56,803 nt of DNA from Sphaerotilus natans (GCF_900156335.1 NZ_FTMZ01000027.1:1-56803); one strand, 5' to 3'. Numbered from the stretch's first letter, positions 8,773 through 20,817 are shown. Program-made: numbers and translations. The notes: generated from the sequence alone by a model not told the origin.

Positions 8773-8875
8773 TTCCGGCCTGACTCCGGTCGAGGCGCGT
8801 GGTGCGATGGCGTCCCGCGCCTCGGCTGGCCTAAACTCGCGAGATCGTTTTTTCCGCTTATATCGAGGTCACTGC

Positions 8876-9586
8876 ATGCCCGCATACAAACGCATCCTTC
8901 TGAAGCTCTCCGGCGAGGCCCTGATGGGCGATGACGCCTATGGCATCAACCGCGCGACCATCGTGCGCATGGTGCGCGAGGTCCAGGAAGTGACGGCGCT
9001 CGGCTGCGAGGTGGCGGTGGTGATCGGCGGCGGAAACATCTTCCGCGGCGTGGCCGGCGGGGCGGTGGGCATGGACCGCGCCACCGCCGACTACATGGGC
9101 ATGCTCGCCACCGTGATGAACTCGCTCGCGCTGGCCGACACGATGCGCCAGGAAGGCATGACCGCGCGTGTCATGTCGGCGCTGAGCATCGACCAGGTGG
9201 TCGAGCCCTATGTGCGCCCGAAGGCGCTGCAATACCTCGAAGAAGGCAAGGTGGTCGTCTTCGCCGGCGGCACCGGCAACCCCTTCTTCACCACCGACAC
9301 GGCCGCCGCGCTGCGCGGCGCCGAGATCGGCGCGCAGATCATGCTGAAGGCGACCAAGGTCGACGGCGTCTACACCGCCGATCCGAAGAAGGATCCGACG
9401 GCGACCCGCTACGCGACGCTGACCTTCGACGAGGCGATCGGCCGCAACCTGGCCGTCCTGGACGCGACCGCGTTCGCGCTGTGCCGCGACCAGAAGCTGC
9501 CGATCAAGGTCTTCTCGATCTTCAAGCCGGGCGCCCTGAAGCGGGTCGTGCTGGGCGAGGACGAGGGCACCCTGGTCCACGTCTGA
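8876..9586 (+). CDS. pyrH: UMP kinase
   Basis: This is the amino-acid-kinase-family UMP kinase (UMP to UDP), usually a GTP-activated, UTP-inhibited hexamer. The motifs [22 protein letters not shown], a [11 protein letters not shown] stretch and [19 protein letters not shown] are complete; the length is 236 residues. ATG 8876 gives the usual [14 protein letters not shown] start; the upstream GTG extension does not match the family. It lies in the conserved rpsB-tsf-pyrH-frr order. Confidence 0.97.
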   Translation: MPAYKRILLKLSGEALMGDDAYGINRATIVRMVREVQEVTALGCEVAVVIGGGNIFRGVAGGAVGMDRATADYMGMLATVMNSLALADTMRQEGMTARVMSALSIDQVVEPYVRPKALQYLEEGKVVVFAGGTGNPFFTTDTAAALRGAEIGAQIMLKATKVDGVYTADPKKDPTATRYATLTFDEAIGRNLAVLDATAFALCRDQKLPIKVFSIFKPGALKRVVLGEDEGTLVHV

Positions 9587-9635
9587 TCCTGGGCCGCCAT
9601 CCGGGTCCGCCGTCCAGAGTCTCAGGAGCAAAACG

Positions 9636-10196
9636 ATGAGCATTGCCGACATCAAGAAGAACGCCGACGCCAAGATGGCCAAGTCCATCGAGGCCTTCAA
9701 GAACGAACTGCAGAAGATCCGCACCGGCCGCGCCCACCCGGGCATCCTGGACCAGGTGCAGGTCGAGTACTACGGCTCGATGCTGCCGATCAGCCAGGTC
9801 GCCAACGTCTCGCTGATCGACGCGCGCACCATCAGCGTGCAGCCCTGGGAAAAGGGCATGGGCGCCAAGATCGAGAAGGCGATCCGCGAGTCCGATCTGG
9901 GCCTGAACCCGTCCTCGCTGGGCGACCTGATCCGCGTGCCGCTGCCCGCGCTGACCGAGGAGCGCCGCAAGGAGCTGACCAAGGTGGTGCGCAACGCCGG
10001 TGAAGATGCCCGCGTGGCGGTGCGCAACCTGCGCCGCGATGCCAACGACCAGGCCAAGAAGCTGCTGAAGGACAAGCTGATCTCCGAGGACGACGAGCGC
10101 CGCTCCAACGACGACATCCAGAAGCTGACCGACCGCACGATCGCCGAGATCGACAAGCTGGTCCAGGCCAAGGAAGCCGAGGTCATGGCGGTCTGA
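9636..10196 (+). CDS. frr: Ribosome recycling factor
   Basis: RRF splits post-termination ribosomes together with EF-G. The 186 residues are the standard length, with the family features [43 protein letters not shown] and the long helical end. The start has CAGGAG upstream. uppS starts 4 bases after its stop. Confidence 0.98.
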   Translation: MSIADIKKNADAKMAKSIEAFKNELQKIRTGRAHPGILDQVQVEYYGSMLPISQVANVSLIDARTISVQPWEKGMGAKIEKAIRESDLGLNPSSLGDLIRVPLPALTEERRKELTKVVRNAGEDARVAVRNLRRDANDQAKKLLKDKLISEDDERRSNDDIQKLTDRTIAEIDKLVQAKEAEVMAV

Positions 10197-10200
10197 CGCG

Positions 10201-10965
10201 ATGGCAGCCGCTCCGAAGTCCGCCAAGCCGGCCATCCCGCGCCACATCGCCATCGTCATGGATGGCAACGGGCGCTGGGCCAACAAGCGCTTCATGCCGC
10301 GCATCGTCGGGCACAAGTACGGCGTCGATTCGTTGATCCGCGCGATCAATGCCTGCGCCGACCGCGGCGTCGAGTACCTGACGGTCTTCGCCTTCTCCTC
10401 GGAGAACTGGAAGCGTCCCGACGAGGAGGTCTCCGGCCTGATGAACCTGGTGCTGACCGCGGTGGCGACCTATCTGACGCGGCTGTCCGACCTGGGGGTG
10501 CGCATCCGCATCATCGGCGACCGGGCTGCGGTGTCGGAGAAGGTGCGCGCGGCCTGGGAGCATGCCGAGCGCAGCACCGAGGCCAACACCCGCATCACGC
10601 TGTCGGTGGCCTTCAACTACGGCGGCCGCTGGGACATCGTGCAGGCGGTGCGCCAGGCGGTGGCCTCCGGCGTGCAGGCCGAGCAGGTCGACGAGGCGCT
10701 GCTGTCGCGCCACATGGCGATGGCCTATGCGCCGGACCCGGACCTGTTTATCCGCACCGGCGGCGAGGTGCGCATCTCGAACTTCCTGCTCTGGCAGATC
10801 GCCTACTCGGAGTTCCACTTCACCGACTGCCTCTGGCCGGACTTCGACGAGCGCGAGATCGACCGCGCCATCGCGGCCTTTGCCTCGCGTGACCGTCGCT
10901 ACGGCGGCGTGAAGACCGACATCTCCGCCTCCGGCGAGAAGATCACGCTGGCCCCCGACGCCTGA
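10201..10965 (+). CDS. uppS: Undecaprenyl diphosphate synthase (cis-prenyltransferase)
   Basis: It extends farnesyl diphosphate with eight isopentenyl units to C55-PP, the lipid carrier for peptidoglycan and O-antigen. The catalytic aspartate Asp21 is in HIAIVMDGNGRWA, the FAFSSENWKRP substrate segment is present, and the IRTGGEVRISNFLLWQIAYSE diphosphate-binding part is complete. The length is 254 residues. It is placed before cdsA and dxr in the envelope-lipid part of the cluster. Confidence 0.97.
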   Translation: MAAAPKSAKPAIPRHIAIVMDGNGRWANKRFMPRIVGHKYGVDSLIRAINACADRGVEYLTVFAFSSENWKRPDEEVSGLMNLVLTAVATYLTRLSDLGVRIRIIGDRAAVSEKVRAAWEHAERSTEANTRITLSVAFNYGGRWDIVQAVRQAVASGVQAEQVDEALLSRHMAMAYAPDPDLFIRTGGEVRISNFLLWQIAYSEFHFTDCLWPDFDEREIDRAIAAFASRDRRYGGVKTDISASGEKITLAPDA

Positions 10966-11008
10966 GTCCCGGCGCCTGTCCCGACCCTCCGACACTGTCG
11001 CTTCCCGC

Positions 11009-11845
11009 ATGCTCAAGCAGCGCATCATCACCGCAGTCCTCATGCTGCTGGTGCTTCTCCCGGCGCTGTTCGCGCAGGCTCCATGGCCCTTCGCGCTGCT
11101 GACGCTGGTGATGATCGCCGCCGCCGGCTGGGAGTGGTTCCGGCTCAATGGCGCGCCCGGCGTCTCGGCGCTGGCCGGCGGCGCGGTGGTCGCGGCCGGC
11201 TCGGCCGCGATGTGGCAGATCGGCTGGATCGGCCACAGTCCTGGCGTGCTCTGGCAGCTCGCGCTGCTGCTGTGGGTGCTGGGCGGCGCCTGGGTGCTGC
11301 GCCGCGGCGTGGCGTCCTGGCCGCAGGCGCCGTCGCTGCTGCGTCTGGCCGGTGGCGTGCTGCTGCTGTGGCTGGCCTGGCTGGCGATCGCCGAAGGGCG
11401 CGCACGCGGCCTGAACTTCCTGCTGTCGGTCTTCTGCCTGGTCTGGATGGCCGACATCGCCGCCTATTTCAGCGGCCGGGCCTTCGGCCGGCGCAAGCTC
11501 GCGCCCGCGATCAGTCCCGGCAAGAGCTGGGAGGGCGTCTGGGGCGGCATGGTCGGCGTGCTGGCGCTGGCGCTGGCCTGGATCGCCTTCGACCATCAGG
11601 GTCTGGCCGACGGGCCGAGCCTGTACACGCTGCTGCTGCAGCGCGGCGGCCCGCTGGGCCTGATCGTCTCCTGCCTGTTCCTGGCTGCGCTGAGCGTGGT
11701 CGGCGACCTGTTCGAATCCCTGGTCAAGCGCAGCGCCGGCGCCAAGGACAGCAGCGCGCTGCTGCCCGGCCACGGCGGCGTGCTCGACCGCATCGATGCC
11801 CTGCTGCCGGTGTGCCCGCTGGCGCTTGCCCTGATCTCCGCATGA
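11009..11845 (+). CDS. cdsA: Phosphatidate cytidylyltransferase
   Basis: This inner-membrane enzyme makes CDP-diacylglycerol from phosphatidate and CTP. It has several hydrophobic helices starting at residue 5, and the CTP-transferase signature near the C-terminus ([20 protein letters not shown], then [16 protein letters not shown]). The length of 278 residues is normal. Its stop overlaps the dxr start (ATGA), so the two are translationally coupled. Confidence 0.95.
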   Translation: MLKQRIITAVLMLLVLLPALFAQAPWPFALLTLVMIAAAGWEWFRLNGAPGVSALAGGAVVAAGSAAMWQIGWIGHSPGVLWQLALLLWVLGGAWVLRRGVASWPQAPSLLRLAGGVLLLWLAWLAIAEGRARGLNFLLSVFCLVWMADIAAYFSGRAFGRRKLAPAISPGKSWEGVWGGMVGVLALALAWIAFDHQGLADGPSLYTLLLQRGGPLGLIVSCLFLAALSVVGDLFESLVKRSAGAKDSSALLPGHGGVLDRIDALLPVCPLALALISA

Positions 11846-13059
11846 CCGCATCCCTGAAGACTCCGGGTGGCGCGCCGCGCCACCGCGTCACCGTGCTTGG
11901 CTCGACCGGCTCGATCGGCACGAACACGCTCGACGTGCTGGCCCGCCATCCCGACCGCTACGAGGTCTTCGCGCTGAGCGCGCACAGCCGCGTGGACGAG
12001 CTGGCGGCGCAGTGCGCGCGCTGGCGTCCGCGCTTCGCGGTGCTGCCCACGCCCGAGCTGGGCCGTGCGCTTTCCGAGCGCCTGCGCGCCGAGGGCCTGG
12101 CCACCGAGGTGCTGACCGGCGCGGCCGCGCTCGAGCAGGTGGCGGCGCACCCGGAGGTCGACAGCGTGATGGCGGCCATCGTCGGCGCGGCCGGCCTGCC
12201 GCCGTGCCTGGCGGCGGCGCGCGCGGGCAAGCGCCTGCTGCTGGCCAACAAGGAGGCGCTGGTCGTCGGCGGCCAGCTCTTCATGGACGCGGTGCGCGAG
12301 GGCGGCGCCACGCTGCTGCCGATCGACAGCGAGCATTCCGCCATCTTCCAGTGCCTGCCCGAGGACCGCACCACCTGGGCGCAGCGCATCGACCACATCG
12401 TGCTGACCGCCTCGGGCGGGCCGTTCCGCCAGCGCGACCCGGCGAGCCTGCGCGAGGTCACGCCCGAGCAGGCCTGCGCGCATCCGAACTGGGTCATGGG
12501 CCGCAAGATCTCGGTCGACTCGGCCACGATGATGAACAAGGCGCTCGAGGTGATCGAAGCGCGCTGGCTGTTCGACCTGGCGCCGCGCGACGTGCGCGTC
12601 GTCATCCATCCGCAGAGCATCATCCACTCGATGGTGGTCTGCCGCGACCGCTCGGTGCTGGCGCAGCTGGGCACGCCCGACATGCGCGTGCCGATCGCCT
12701 ACGGCCTGGCCTGGCCGGAGCGCATCGAGTCCGGCGCCGAGCAGCTCGACTTCCTCTCGCTCAAGGCGCTGACCTTCGAGGAGGCCGACGCGGCGCGATT
12801 CCCCGGCCTGCAGCTGGCCTGGACGGCGCTGGAGGCCGCACCCGGCAGCACCGCGGTGCTCAACGCCGCCAACGAGATCGCGGTCGAGGCCTTCCTGGCC
12901 GGGCGGCTGCGCTTCGACCGCATTCCCGCGGTCAATGCCGGCACGCTGGAGTCGCTGTCGATTCCCGCCGGCGCGGCCGGCTCGCTCGAGGGGCTGCTCG
13001 AGCTGGATGCGATGGCGCGGCGCCATGCGACTGAACTCGTCGCCCGTCTGGGCGTCTGA
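11842..13059 (+). CDS. dxr: 1-deoxy-D-xylulose 5-phosphate reductoisomerase
   Basis: This is the second enzyme of the MEP isoprenoid pathway, converting DXP and NADPH to MEP. It shows the NADPH-binding [28 protein letters not shown], the metal-site segment [12 protein letters not shown] and NPNW-type [20 protein letters not shown]. The start at 11842 gives 405 residues, matches the family and overlaps the cdsA stop. With uppS it joins precursor supply to the polyprenyl carrier. Confidence 0.97.
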   Translation: MTASLKTPGGAPRHRVTVLGSTGSIGTNTLDVLARHPDRYEVFALSAHSRVDELAAQCARWRPRFAVLPTPELGRALSERLRAEGLATEVLTGAAALEQVAAHPEVDSVMAAIVGAAGLPPCLAAARAGKRLLLANKEALVVGGQLFMDAVREGGATLLPIDSEHSAIFQCLPEDRTTWAQRIDHIVLTASGGPFRQRDPASLREVTPEQACAHPNWVMGRKISVDSATMMNKALEVIEARWLFDLAPRDVRVVIHPQSIIHSMVVCRDRSVLAQLGTPDMRVPIAYGLAWPERIESGAEQLDFLSLKALTFEEADAARFPGLQLAWTALEAAPGSTAVLNAANEIAVEAFLAGRLRFDRIPAVNAGTLESLSIPAGAAGSLEGLLELDAMARRHATELVARLGV

Positions 13060-13065
13060 GCTCGC

Positions 13066-14430
13066 ATGAACACCCTGATCGCCTTTCTCGTCACGCTCGG
13101 CGTGCTGATCGTCGTCCATGAATGGGGCCACTACCGGGTGGCGCGTGCGTGCGGCGTCAAGGTCCTGCGCTTCTCGATCGGCTTCGGCAAGACGATCTGG
13201 ACGCGCCGCATCGGCGAGACCGAATGGGCGGTGAGCCTGCTGCCGCTGGGCGGCTACGTGCGCATGCTCGACGAGCGCGAGGGCCCGGTGGCGCCGCATG
13301 AGCTGGGCCGCGCCTTCAACCGCAAGTCGCTGCGCCAGCGTGCGGCCATCGTCGCCGCCGGCCCGGTGGCCAATCTGGTGCTGGCGGTGCTGCTGTATGC
13401 GGCCTCGTCATGGATCGGCACCCAGGAGCCGCGTGCGGTGCTGGGCACGCCGCCATCGGGCAGCGTGGCCGCACAGGCCGGACTGCAGGCGGGTGACTGG
13501 GCCCGGCGCTGGTCGCTGGAGGGCAGCGGAGAGTGGCAGGAGGTGGATTCGCTGATCGACCTGCGCTGGCAGGCCACCCGCGCCGCGCTCGACGGCCACG
13601 ACCTGCGTCTGGAGCTGACCCGCGCCGACGGCGGCGGTCGCCATGAGCGCCTGCTGCCGCTGGCCGCGCTGGAGGCCGGCGAGGCCGATGCCGCGCTGGC
13701 CCGGCGCATCGGCATCGGCGCGGCCTATGCCGAGCCGGTCATCGGCGAGCTGGTGGCTGCTGGCCCGGCCGAGCGGGCCGGACTGCGGCCGGGTGACCGG
13801 GTGCTGCGCGTCGATGCGCAGGAGATCGTCGACGCCGCCGCGCTGCGCGCGCTGATCCGCGAATCCGGCAGCCGGGGCGAGCCCGCGCCCCAGCAGTGGT
13901 GGATCGAGCGCGAGGGCAGGCGCCTCGAGCTGACGGTGCAGCCGGCCCGGGTCGAGGAGCGCGGCCAGGCCATCGGCCGCATCGAGGCGGTGGTCGGTGC
14001 CCGGCCGCAGACCAATCTGGTGCGGCTCGACCTGGTCGACGGCCTGCTGCGCGGCGTCGAGCGCACCTGGGACATGGCGACGATGTCGCTGACCATGTTC
14101 GGCCGCATGATCACCGGCGACGCCTCGCTGAAGAACCTGAGCGGTCCGCTGACGATCGCCGACTATGCCGGCCAGTCGGCCGAGCTGGGGCTGGCCTACT
14201 ACCTGGGCTTCCTGGCGGTGGTCAGCGTCAGTCTCGGGGTCCTGAACCTGCTGCCGCTGCCCATGCTCGACGGCGGGCACCTCCTGTATTATCTGATCGA
14301 GGGTGCCATCGGCCGCCCGATCCCCGAGGTGTGGATCGCGCGGCTGCAGCGCGGGGGCCTGATGGTGATCCTGCTGATGATGTCGCTCGCCCTGTACAAC
14401 GACGTGGCCCGCTACCTGGGCCTGCACTGA
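13066..14430 (+). CDS. rseP: RIP zinc metalloprotease RseP (site-2 protease)
   Basis: This intramembrane protease cleaves anti-sigma factors such as RseA and remnant signal peptides. The zinc site HEWGH (His18-His22) is in the first membrane helix and the second metal motif LPLPMLDGGHL is near the C-terminus; about residues 110-310 form periplasmic PDZ domains. The length of 454 residues matches E. coli RseP. It sits directly before bamA, as in most proteobacteria. Confidence 0.95.
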   Translation: MNTLIAFLVTLGVLIVVHEWGHYRVARACGVKVLRFSIGFGKTIWTRRIGETEWAVSLLPLGGYVRMLDEREGPVAPHELGRAFNRKSLRQRAAIVAAGPVANLVLAVLLYAASSWIGTQEPRAVLGTPPSGSVAAQAGLQAGDWARRWSLEGSGEWQEVDSLIDLRWQATRAALDGHDLRLELTRADGGGRHERLLPLAALEAGEADAALARRIGIGAAYAEPVIGELVAAGPAERAGLRPGDRVLRVDAQEIVDAAALRALIRESGSRGEPAPQQWWIEREGRRLELTVQPARVEERGQAIGRIEAVVGARPQTNLVRLDLVDGLLRGVERTWDMATMSLTMFGRMITGDASLKNLSGPLTIADYAGQSAELGLAYYLGFLAVVSVSLGVLNLLPLPMLDGGHLLYYLIEGAIGRPIPEVWIARLQRGGLMVILLMMSLALYNDVARYLGLH

Positions 14431-14434
14431 CCGC

Positions 14435-16738
14435 ATGCGCGTACCCGCCTTCCTCCCCGTTTCCTCTCCCCGAGCCTGCGCCGTCGCGCTGATGGTGGCC
14501 GCAGCCTCGCTGCCGGCGCTGGCGGTGACGCCCTTCACGCTGAAGGACATCCGCGTCGAGGGCCTGCAGCGCACCGAGGCGGGCACGGTGTTCGCGTCGC
14601 TGCCCTTTCGCGTCGGCGACACCTACAGCGACGAGAAGGGCGCGGCGGCGCTGCGCGCGCTGTTCGCCACCGGCCTGTTCAAGGACGTGCGCATCGAGAT
14701 CGAGGGCCAGGTCGCGGTCGTCGTCGTCGAGGAGCGCTCGGTCATCGGCAAGGTCGACTTCACCGGCACCAGCGAGTTCGATCGCGACACGCTGATCAAG
14801 GCGCTCAAGGACATCGGCGTCGGCGAGGGCCAGCCCTTCGACAAGGCGCTGGCCGACCGCGCCGAGCAGGAGCTCAAGCGCCAGTACCTGACCCGCAGCC
14901 TCTACGGCGCCGAGGTGGTCACCACCATCACCCCGGTCGACCGCAACCGGGTCAACGTGACCTTCGCGGTGTCCGAGGGCGGCGTGGCGCGCATCCGCGA
15001 GATCCGCATCACCGGCAACGAGGCCTTCTCCGAGAGCACGCTGCTCGGTCAGCTCGACCTGACCACCGGCGGCATGATGACCTGGTACACCAAGAGCGAC
15101 CGCTACTCGCGCACCAAGCTCAATGCCGACCTGGAGACCCTGCGCGCCTGGTACCTGAACCGCGGCTACCTCGAGTTCAACGTCGACTCGACCCAGGTCG
15201 CGATCTCGCCGGACAAGCAGGACATCTCGATCACCATCAACATCCGCGAGGGCCGGCGCTACATCGTCACCGGCGTCAAGCTCTCGGGCGACTATCTGGG
15301 CAAGGACGAGGAGTTCCGCTCGCTGGTGTCGATCCGCCCGGGCGAGCCCTACAAGGCCGAGGAGGTCGCCGCCACGCAGAAGGCCTTCTCGGACCGCTTC
15401 GGCCTGTTCGGCCATGCCTTCGCGCGGGTCGAGCTGGTGCCGCGCATCGATCGCGACACTGGCCGGGTCGAGGTCCAGCTCAATGCCGATCCGGGCCGGC
15501 GCGTCTATGTCCGGCGCATCAACGTCTCGGGCAACACCAAGACCCGCGACGAGGTCATCCGGCGCGAGTTCCGCCAGTTCGAGTCGGCCTGGTATGACGG
15601 CCAGCGCATCAAGCTCTCGCGCGACCGGGTCGACCGCCTGGGCTATTTCAGCGAGGTCGACATCGAGACGCAGGAGGTGCCCGGCACCGCCGACCAGGTC
15701 GACCTGACGATCAACGTCAAGGAAAAGCCCACCGGCAGCCTGATGGTCGGCGCGAACTTCTCCAGCGCCGACAAGCTCTCGCTGAGCGGCTCGATCAAGC
15801 AGGACAATGTCTTCGGCTCGGGCAACTACCTGGGCGTGGAGCTCAACACCAGCAAGTCCTCGCGCACCCTGGTGCTGTCCAGCGTCGATCCCTACTTCAC
15901 CCGCGACGGCATCTCGCGCTCGCTTGATGTCTACTACCGCACCAACAAGCCGGTCAACAGCCAGGGCGAGTCCTACGAGCTGGTGACGCCGGGCGCCTCG
16001 GTGCGCTTCGGCGTGCCGTTCTCCGACTACGACACGGTGTTCTTCGGCATCGGTGCCGAGCGCACCACGATGCGCTCGGCCACCGCGCTGCCGGAGGCCT
16101 TCTACCGCTACCGCGCCACCTACGGCCGCTCCAGCACCTCCTATCCGCTGACGCTGGGCTGGCAGCGCGACGGCCGCGACAGCGCGCTGGTGCCCAACGA
16201 GGGCCGCTACCAGCGCGTCAACATCGAGTGGGCCGCCTTCGGCGACACCCGCTACCTGCGCAACAACTACCAGATCCAGCAGTACTTCCCGCTGAGCAAG
16301 AAGCTCACGCTGGGCCTGAACGCCGAGCTCGGCTATGCCAAGGGCCTGGGCGGACGCGACTATCCGGTGTTCAAGAGCTTCTACGGCGGCGGCCTGGGCA
16401 CGGTACGCGCCTTCGACCAGAACTCGCTCGGCCCGGTCGACGTGACCGGCGCCTATCTGGGCGGCACCCAGCGCGTCAACCTCAACGGCGAGCTGTATTT
16501 CCCCTTCCCCGGCGTCGGCAACGACCGCACGCTGCGGATCTTCGGCTACTTCGACGCCGGCAATGTCTGGGGCGAGGACGAGACGCCGACGCTGGCCTCG
16601 TTCCGCGCGTCGGCCGGCCTCGGCCTGTCGTGGATCTCGCCGGTCGGCCCGCTCAAGCTCAGCTGGGGCCAGCCGGTGCGGAAGTTTCCGCAGGATAGAA
16701 TCCAGCGCTTCCAGTTCCAGATCGGTACCGCATTCTGA
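14435..16738 (+). CDS. bamA: Outer membrane protein assembly factor BamA
   Basis: This is the core of the BAM complex that folds beta-barrels into the outer membrane. It has a signal peptide, five POTRA domains (about residues 28-430) and a 16-strand barrel ending in aromatic Phe. The loop-6 region reads [17 protein letters not shown], so the canonical VRGF motif is VRAF here. The length is 767 residues. The stop codon overlaps the skp start by one base. Confidence 0.97.
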   Translation: MRVPAFLPVSSPRACAVALMVAAASLPALAVTPFTLKDIRVEGLQRTEAGTVFASLPFRVGDTYSDEKGAAALRALFATGLFKDVRIEIEGQVAVVVVEERSVIGKVDFTGTSEFDRDTLIKALKDIGVGEGQPFDKALADRAEQELKRQYLTRSLYGAEVVTTITPVDRNRVNVTFAVSEGGVARIREIRITGNEAFSESTLLGQLDLTTGGMMTWYTKSDRYSRTKLNADLETLRAWYLNRGYLEFNVDSTQVAISPDKQDISITINIREGRRYIVTGVKLSGDYLGKDEEFRSLVSIRPGEPYKAEEVAATQKAFSDRFGLFGHAFARVELVPRIDRDTGRVEVQLNADPGRRVYVRRINVSGNTKTRDEVIRREFRQFESAWYDGQRIKLSRDRVDRLGYFSEVDIETQEVPGTADQVDLTINVKEKPTGSLMVGANFSSADKLSLSGSIKQDNVFGSGNYLGVELNTSKSSRTLVLSSVDPYFTRDGISRSLDVYYRTNKPVNSQGESYELVTPGASVRFGVPFSDYDTVFFGIGAERTTMRSATALPEAFYRYRATYGRSSTSYPLTLGWQRDGRDSALVPNEGRYQRVNIEWAAFGDTRYLRNNYQIQQYFPLSKKLTLGLNAELGYAKGLGGRDYPVFKSFYGGGLGTVRAFDQNSLGPVDVTGAYLGGTQRVNLNGELYFPFPGVGNDRTLRIFGYFDAGNVWGEDETPTLASFRASAGLGLSWISPVGPLKLSWGQPVRKFPQDRIQRFQFQIGTAF

Positions 16739-17289
16739 TGATGAATTCACACTTCCGCCCGATGATCGCCCGCCTGTCCGCCGCCGCAGCCGCTGCGGCT
16801 GCCGCGACGGCCCTGCTTGCGGCGCCGGCCGGTGCGGTCGCTCAGGAGCTCAAGATCGGCTATGTCAACAGCGACCGCATGCTGCGCGACGCCGCGCCGG
16901 CCAAGGCCGCGCAGGCCAAGCTGGAGACCGAGTTCGGTCGCCGCGAGAAGGAGCTCAACGATGCCGCCGCGCGTCTGAAGGCCGCCGCCGACAAGTTCGA
17001 GAAGGACCAGGTCACGCTGGCCGAGGCCGAGCGTGCACGCCGCCAGCGCGATCTGGTCGAGCAGGAGCGCGACCTGCAGCGCAAGCGCCGCGAGTTCCAG
17101 GAAGACCTGAACCAGCGCAAGAACGAGGAGCTGGCCTCGGTGGTCGATCGCGCCAACAAGGTCATCAAGCAGATCTTCGACAGCGAGAAGTACGACCTGA
17201 TCCTGCAGGATCCGGTGGTCTTCGCCGGTCCGCGCGTGGACATCACCGACAAGGTGATCAAGGCCCTGAACGCCGCGCCGGCCAAGTGA
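16738..17289 (+). CDS. skp: Periplasmic chaperone Skp/OmpH
   Basis: Skp holds unfolded outer-membrane proteins on the way to BAM. It has an alanine-rich signal peptide (cleavage near residue 38), the [13 protein letters not shown] core strand and long charged coiled-coil arms (about residues 60-140), for 183 residues in all. The ATG at 16738 overlaps the bamA stop; a second ATG follows immediately. The lpxD GTG overlaps its own stop. Confidence 0.93.
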   Translation: MMNSHFRPMIARLSAAAAAAAAATALLAAPAGAVAQELKIGYVNSDRMLRDAAPAKAAQAKLETEFGRREKELNDAAARLKAAADKFEKDQVTLAEAERARRQRDLVEQERDLQRKRREFQEDLNQRKNEELASVVDRANKVIKQIFDSEKYDLILQDPVVFAGPRVDITDKVIKALNAAPAK

Positions 17290-18347
17290 GGCCCGACTTC
17301 TCCGTGCGCCTGCACGAGCTGCAGGCCGGGCTCGGGGGAGAACTCGTCGCCGATGCTTCGGTGCCCGCGCCGGGCGAGCGGCTGATTCGCCGCATCGGTC
17401 CGCTGCAGGGCGCCGACGCCGGCACGATCAGCTTTCTCGCCAATCCGCGCTATCGCGCCCAGCTGGCCGAGACCGACGCCGGCTGCGTCATCGTGTCCGC
17501 GGCGGCGCGTGATGCGGTGCGCCCGGGCTGCGTCGCGCTGGTCGTGCCCGACCCTTATCTGCACTTTGCGCGGCTCACCCAGTGGTGGGCGGCGCGCACC
17601 CGTCCGGTCGCGCCGGTCGGCATTCACCCGAGCGCGGTGGTCGCGCCGGATGTGGTGCTGGGCGAGGGCGTCTCGGTGGGGGCGCAGGCGGTGATCGAGT
17701 CCGGTGCCGTCATCGGCGATGGGGCGGTGATCGGGCCGCTGGGCTTCGTCGGCGCCGGCGTGGTGGTGGGCGAGCGCACCCGGCTGGCGCCGCGGGTCAC
17801 GCTGATGCCAGGCACCCGCGTCGGCGCGCGCTGCCTGCTGCACAGCGGCGTGGTGCTGGGCGCCGACGGCTTCGGCTTCGCGCCGGACCAGGGGCGCTGG
17901 GAGAAGATCGAGCAGCTCGGCGGCGTCGTCATCGGCGACGATGTCGAGATCGGCGCCAACACCTGCATCGACCGCGGCGCGCTCGACGACACCGTCATCG
18001 GCGCGGGCGTCAAGCTCGACAACCTGATCCAGATCGGCCACAACGTGCGCATCGGCGAGCACACCGCGATGGCCGGCTGCACCGGTGTGGCCGGCAGCAC
18101 CCGCATCGGGCGCGGCTGCGCGATCGGCGGCGGCGCCAACATCCTGGGCCATCTGGAGATCGCCGACGGCGTGACCGTCTCGGCCACCAGCGTGGTCACG
18201 CACAGCCTGCGCAAGCCCGGCCACTACAGCGGGATCTTCCCGATCGACGACAACGCCTCCTGGGAGCGCAATGCCGCCACGCTGAGGCAGCTGCACACCC
18301 TGCGCGACCGCATCCGCGCCCTCGAGAAGCAAAGCAAGACATCATGA
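17286..18347 (+). CDS. lpxD: UDP-3-O-(3-hydroxyacyl)glucosamine N-acyltransferase
   Basis: This is the third step of lipid A synthesis, adding an N-linked hydroxyacyl chain from acyl-ACP. It has an N-terminal uridine-binding domain ([19 protein letters not shown]) and a left-handed beta-helix of hexapeptide repeats (about 110-310) including the catalytic-histidine segment [12 protein letters not shown]. The GTG start at 17286 was chosen by the GTGA overlap with skp and the usual N-terminus ([11 protein letters not shown]); the frame stays open upstream only as a shadow. The length is 353 residues. Confidence 0.95.
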   Translation: MRPDFSVRLHELQAGLGGELVADASVPAPGERLIRRIGPLQGADAGTISFLANPRYRAQLAETDAGCVIVSAAARDAVRPGCVALVVPDPYLHFARLTQWWAARTRPVAPVGIHPSAVVAPDVVLGEGVSVGAQAVIESGAVIGDGAVIGPLGFVGAGVVVGERTRLAPRVTLMPGTRVGARCLLHSGVVLGADGFGFAPDQGRWEKIEQLGGVVIGDDVEIGANTCIDRGALDDTVIGAGVKLDNLIQIGHNVRIGEHTAMAGCTGVAGSTRIGRGCAIGGGANILGHLEIADGVTVSATSVVTHSLRKPGHYSGIFPIDDNASWERNAATLRQLHTLRDRIRALEKQSKTS

Positions 18348-18841
18348 GCACGACGAACCCGTCCGACGAGACCTCCGCCACGCCGCAGCGCACCCCGATC
18401 ACGATGGACATCCATCAGATCATGAAGAAGCTGCCGCACCGCTACCCGATCCTGCTGGTGGACCGGGTGCTCGACATCGAGCTGCACAAGAGCATCCGGG
18501 CGATCAAGAACATCACCTTCAACGAGCCGATCTTCACCGGCCACTTCCCGCGCCGGCCGGTCTTCCCCGGCGTGCTGATCCTGGAGGCGCTGGCGCAGAC
18601 CTCGGCGCTGCTGTCCTTCACCTCGATGGGCGAGCAGCTGACCGACGACATGGTGGTCTACTTCGCCGGCATCGACGGCGCGCGCTTCAAGCGCCCGGTC
18701 GAGCCGGGTGACCAGCTCATCCTGGAGTCGACGGTCGACCGGGTGCGCGCAGGCATCTACAAGTACAGCGCCCGCGCCACCGTCGACGGCATGCTCGCCG
18801 CCGAGGCCGAGCTGATGTGCACGATGCGCCGCGTCGGCTGA
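18344..18841 (+). CDS. fabZ: 3-hydroxyacyl-ACP dehydratase FabZ
   Basis: FabZ dehydrates beta-hydroxyacyl-ACP in fatty acid elongation and balances use of hydroxymyristoyl-ACP against lipid A synthesis. The hot-dog fold active site is visible: GHFP(R)[15 protein letters not shown] with catalytic His and Glu, after [11 protein letters not shown]. The ATG at 18344 overlaps the lpxD stop and adds a 20-residue Thr/Ser-rich N-terminus; ATG 18404 ([15 protein letters not shown]) is the start closest to most homologues. The coupled start is preferred but not certain. Confidence 0.95.
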   Translation: MSTTNPSDETSATPQRTPITMDIHQIMKKLPHRYPILLVDRVLDIELHKSIRAIKNITFNEPIFTGHFPRRPVFPGVLILEALAQTSALLSFTSMGEQLTDDMVVYFAGIDGARFKRPVEPGDQLILESTVDRVRAGIYKYSARATVDGMLAAEAELMCTMRRVG

Positions 18842-18861
18842 AGTCCGCGACTGTTTCGTTC

Positions 18862-19650
18862 ATGACGCAGATCCATCCCACCGCGGTGGTCGATCCGGCG
18901 GCCCGGCTGCACGAGTCGGTCGTCGTCGGCCCCTACAGCATCATCGGCGCGCAGGTCGAGATCGGCGCGGGCACGCGCATCGGTCCGCATTGCGTGATCG
19001 AGGGCCACACCACGATCGGGCGCGACAACCGCATCTGGCAGTTCTGCTCGCTGGGCTCGGACCCGCAGGACAAGAAGTACGCCGGCGAGCCCACGCGGCT
19101 GGAAATCGGCGACGGCAACACGCTGCGCGAGTTCTGCACCGTCTCGACCGGCACCGTCCAGGACGAGGGCGTCACCCGCATCGGCGACGACAACTGGATC
19201 ATGGCCTATGTGCATGTCGCGCACGACTGCCGCATCGGCAGCCACACCATCATGGCCAATGTCACCACGCTGGCTGGGCATGTGCGGGTGGGCGACTGGG
19301 CGATCCTCGGCGGGCTGACCGGCGTGCACCAGTTCAGCCGCGTCGGCGCGCACGCGATGGCGGGATTCGCCTCGCGCATCGCCCAGGACGTGCCGCCCTT
19401 CGTGATGGTGGCCGGCAATCCCTGCGAGGCCCACGGCTTCAACCAGGAAGGCTTGAAGCGCCGCGGCTTCGGCCCGGAGCGCATCCTGGCCATCAAGCAG
19501 ATGTACCGCGCGCTCTACCGCAAGGGCCTGACGCTGGAGGCTGCCCGCGCCGAGATCGAGGCGCTGCGCGCCGAGCATCCCGAGGCCGAGGCCGACATCA
19601 CGATGATGCTCGACTTCCTCGCCTCGGCCGGCCGGGGCATCGTGCGCTGA
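18862..19650 (+). CDS. lpxA: Acyl-ACP--UDP-N-acetylglucosamine O-acyltransferase
   Basis: This is the first committed enzyme of lipid A synthesis, transferring 3-hydroxyacyl to UDP-GlcNAc. The [14 protein letters not shown] start, left-handed beta-helix hexapeptides, catalytic-histidine segment [11 protein letters not shown] and the GLKRRGF C-terminal helix are present. The length of 262 residues matches the family, and ATG 18862 was chosen for this reason over an upstream in-frame ATG within fabZ. Confidence 0.97.
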   Translation: MTQIHPTAVVDPAARLHESVVVGPYSIIGAQVEIGAGTRIGPHCVIEGHTTIGRDNRIWQFCSLGSDPQDKKYAGEPTRLEIGDGNTLREFCTVSTGTVQDEGVTRIGDDNWIMAYVHVAHDCRIGSHTIMANVTTLAGHVRVGDWAILGGLTGVHQFSRVGAHAMAGFASRIAQDVPPFVMVAGNPCEAHGFNQEGLKRRGFGPERILAIKQMYRALYRKGLTLEAARAEIEALRAEHPEAEADITMMLDFLASAGRGIVR

Positions 19651-19668
19651 CGGACCGACAGGCTGACG

Positions 19669-20817
19669 ATGACGACGAGCGATCCGCGCCTGGGCATGGT
19701 GGCCGGCGAGCCCTCCGGCGATCTGCTGGCCCAGCTGCTGCTGGGGGGGCTGAAGCAGCGCTGGCCGGCGCTGCAGTCCTTCGGGCTGGGCGGCCCGCAG
19801 ATGCAGACCCAGGGCTTCGACGCCTGGTGGAACTACGACCTGCTGGCGGTGCATGGCTACAGCCTGGAGCTGCTGCTGCGGCTGCGCCGGCTGTTCGCGC
19901 TGCGCGCCGAGCTGGGCGACCGGCTGCTGAAGGCGCGCCCCGACGCCTTCATCGGGGTCGATGCGCCCGACTTCAACCTCGGCCTGGAGGCCCGGCTGAA
20001 GAAGGCCGGCACCAAGACCATCCACTTCGTCAGCCCGTCGATCTGGGCTTGGCGGGGCGGGCGGATCCACAAGATCCGCGAGGCGGTCGACCATGTGCTG
20101 TGCCTGTTCCCCTTCGAGCCGGAGATCTACCAGCGCGCCGGCATCGCCGCGAGCTATGTCGGCCATCCGCTGGCCGACGCGATCCCGCTGGAGGTGCCGC
20201 GCGAGGCGGCGCGCACCGCGCTGGGCCTGCCGCTCGACGCCCGCGTGATCGCGCTGCTGCCGGGCAGCCGGCGCGGCGAGGTGCGCCACATCGCGCCGGC
20301 CCTGCTGGGTGCGGCGGCGCGGCTGGCGAAGCAGAACCCGGGCCTGCGCTTCGTGCTGCCGGCCATGCGCGGCGTGCGCGACCTGCTCGATCCGATGGTG
20401 GCGAAGTTCGCCGGCCAGTTCGAGCTGCAGGTGCTCGACGGCCGCTCGCACGAGGCGCTGGCCGCCTGCGACCTGACGCTGATCGCCAGCGGCACCGCCA
20501 CGCTGGAGGCGGCGCTGTTCAAGCGGCCGATGGTCATCACCTACAACATGCACTGGCTGTCGTGGATCCGGATGCAGGGCATGGCCTACCAGCCCTGGGT
20601 CGGTCTGCCCAACATCCTGCTGCGCGGCTTCGTCGTGCCGGAGTTGCTGCAGGACTCCTGCACGCCCGAGGCGGTCGCACAGGCTGCGCAGCAGTGGCTT
20701 GACAGCCCCTCGCGCTGCGAGGGCGTCGGCCAGCGCTTCGCCGAACTCCATCATCTGCTGCGCCAGGACACGGCGCGCCGGGCCAGCGATGCGGTCGCGC
20801 AGGTCCTCGGCCGCTGA
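19669..20817 (+). CDS. lpxB: Lipid-A-disaccharide synthase
   Basis: This peripheral-membrane GT19 glycosyltransferase joins UDP-diacylglucosamine and lipid X. Family motifs are [46 protein letters not shown] and the nucleotide part [19 protein letters not shown]. The length is 382 residues. It follows lpxA by 18 bases. Confidence 0.96.
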   Translation: MTTSDPRLGMVAGEPSGDLLAQLLLGGLKQRWPALQSFGLGGPQMQTQGFDAWWNYDLLAVHGYSLELLLRLRRLFALRAELGDRLLKARPDAFIGVDAPDFNLGLEARLKKAGTKTIHFVSPSIWAWRGGRIHKIREAVDHVLCLFPFEPEIYQRAGIAASYVGHPLADAIPLEVPREAARTALGLPLDARVIALLPGSRRGEVRHIAPALLGAAARLAKQNPGLRFVLPAMRGVRDLLDPMVAKFAGQFELQVLDGRSHEALAACDLTLIASGTATLEAALFKRPMVITYNMHWLSWIRMQGMAYQPWVGLPNILLRGFVVPELLQDSCTPEAVAQAAQQWLDSPSRCEGVGQRFAELHHLLRQDTARRASDAVAQVLGR